Shown here piece by piece: positions 61,265 through 64,000 of a stretch of DNA of 64,000 bases. The DNA is from Paracoccus sp. TOH (lineage in GTDB: Bacteria; Pseudomonadota; Alphaproteobacteria; Rhodobacterales; Rhodobacteraceae), in the NCBI RefSeq assembly GCF_030388245.1, contig NZ_CP098360.1, forward strand, positions 478,001 to 542,000, in the 5' to 3' direction. A program made the position numbers and the translations under genes. Position 1 is the stretch's first letter. The number at the start of each line of letters is the position of its first letter. The notes beneath the pieces are model-generated. The model was not told the DNA's origin, did not search any database, and saw nothing but the letters and a program-made list of their open reading frames with translations.

Positions 61265-64000
<2,736 letters not shown>

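Overview
The window looks like chromosomal DNA of a Rhodobacteraceae alphaproteobacterium, most probably Paracoccus and close to P. denitrificans. The reasons are a G+C content near two thirds by eye, an Mcl1-type malyl-CoA lyase (ethylmalonyl-CoA pathway), a bacterial phosphatidylcholine synthase, a Bzt/Aap amino-acid transporter, a Cys4 adenylate kinase encoded between secY and rpsM, and a LuxR/LuxI pair beside rplQ. No tRNA, rRNA, insertion sequence, prophage or CRISPR array was seen. Species assignment is inference.

Region 1 (1-11.6 kb) holds envelope and metabolic genes. They are a Na/Pi cotransporter cut by the window edge, a metallophosphoesterase, and the complete phosphorylated serine pathway, with serC-serA divergent from serB and a serC-leader RNA in front of serC. 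Then come phosphatidylcholine synthase, an orphan peptide-type binding protein, a lytic transglycosylase, an Ala/Lys-rich protein, an L,D-transpeptidase lipoprotein and a GlsB-type stress membrane protein.

Region 2 (11.6-26.5 kb) is transport and amino-acid metabolism. It contains D-amino-acid dehydrogenase, an MFS exporter, a three-gene peptide ABC transporter whose two ATPases are fused, malyl-CoA lyase divergent from a D-amino-acid transaminase, an RTX-like repeat protein, and the four-gene bzt/aap operon.

Region 3 (26.6-32.1 kb) is a tightly overlapping five-gene operon (rarA, crcB, pseudouridine synthase, HAD phosphatase, ATP12 chaperone), preceded by luxR and luxI on the same strand. 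Before luxI lie a lux-box-like dyad and a hairpin that would cover its ribosome binding site.

Region 4 (32.4-64 kb) is the ribosomal and transcription supercluster on the minus strand. In transcription order it is rpoB (5' end outside the window), rpoC, three accessory genes, rpsL-rpsG-fusA-tuf, an opposite-strand glycosyltransferase, the S10 and spc genes, adk, rpsM, rpsK, rpoA and rplQ. Strong sigma70-like promoters are visible before rpsL and rpsJ.

The most interesting points are: accessory cell-surface genes inside this usually conserved cluster, notably a predicted outer-membrane protein between rpmD and rplO with its own terminator and a CtrA-like site; several intrinsic-terminator-like hairpins between ribosomal genes; an acidic 70-residue tail on ribosomal protein L3; the luxI leader architecture; and a conserved 22-nt motif found only just 3' of genes. 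Most of the open questions are about regulation and gene order. No wholly new multi-gene system was evident.
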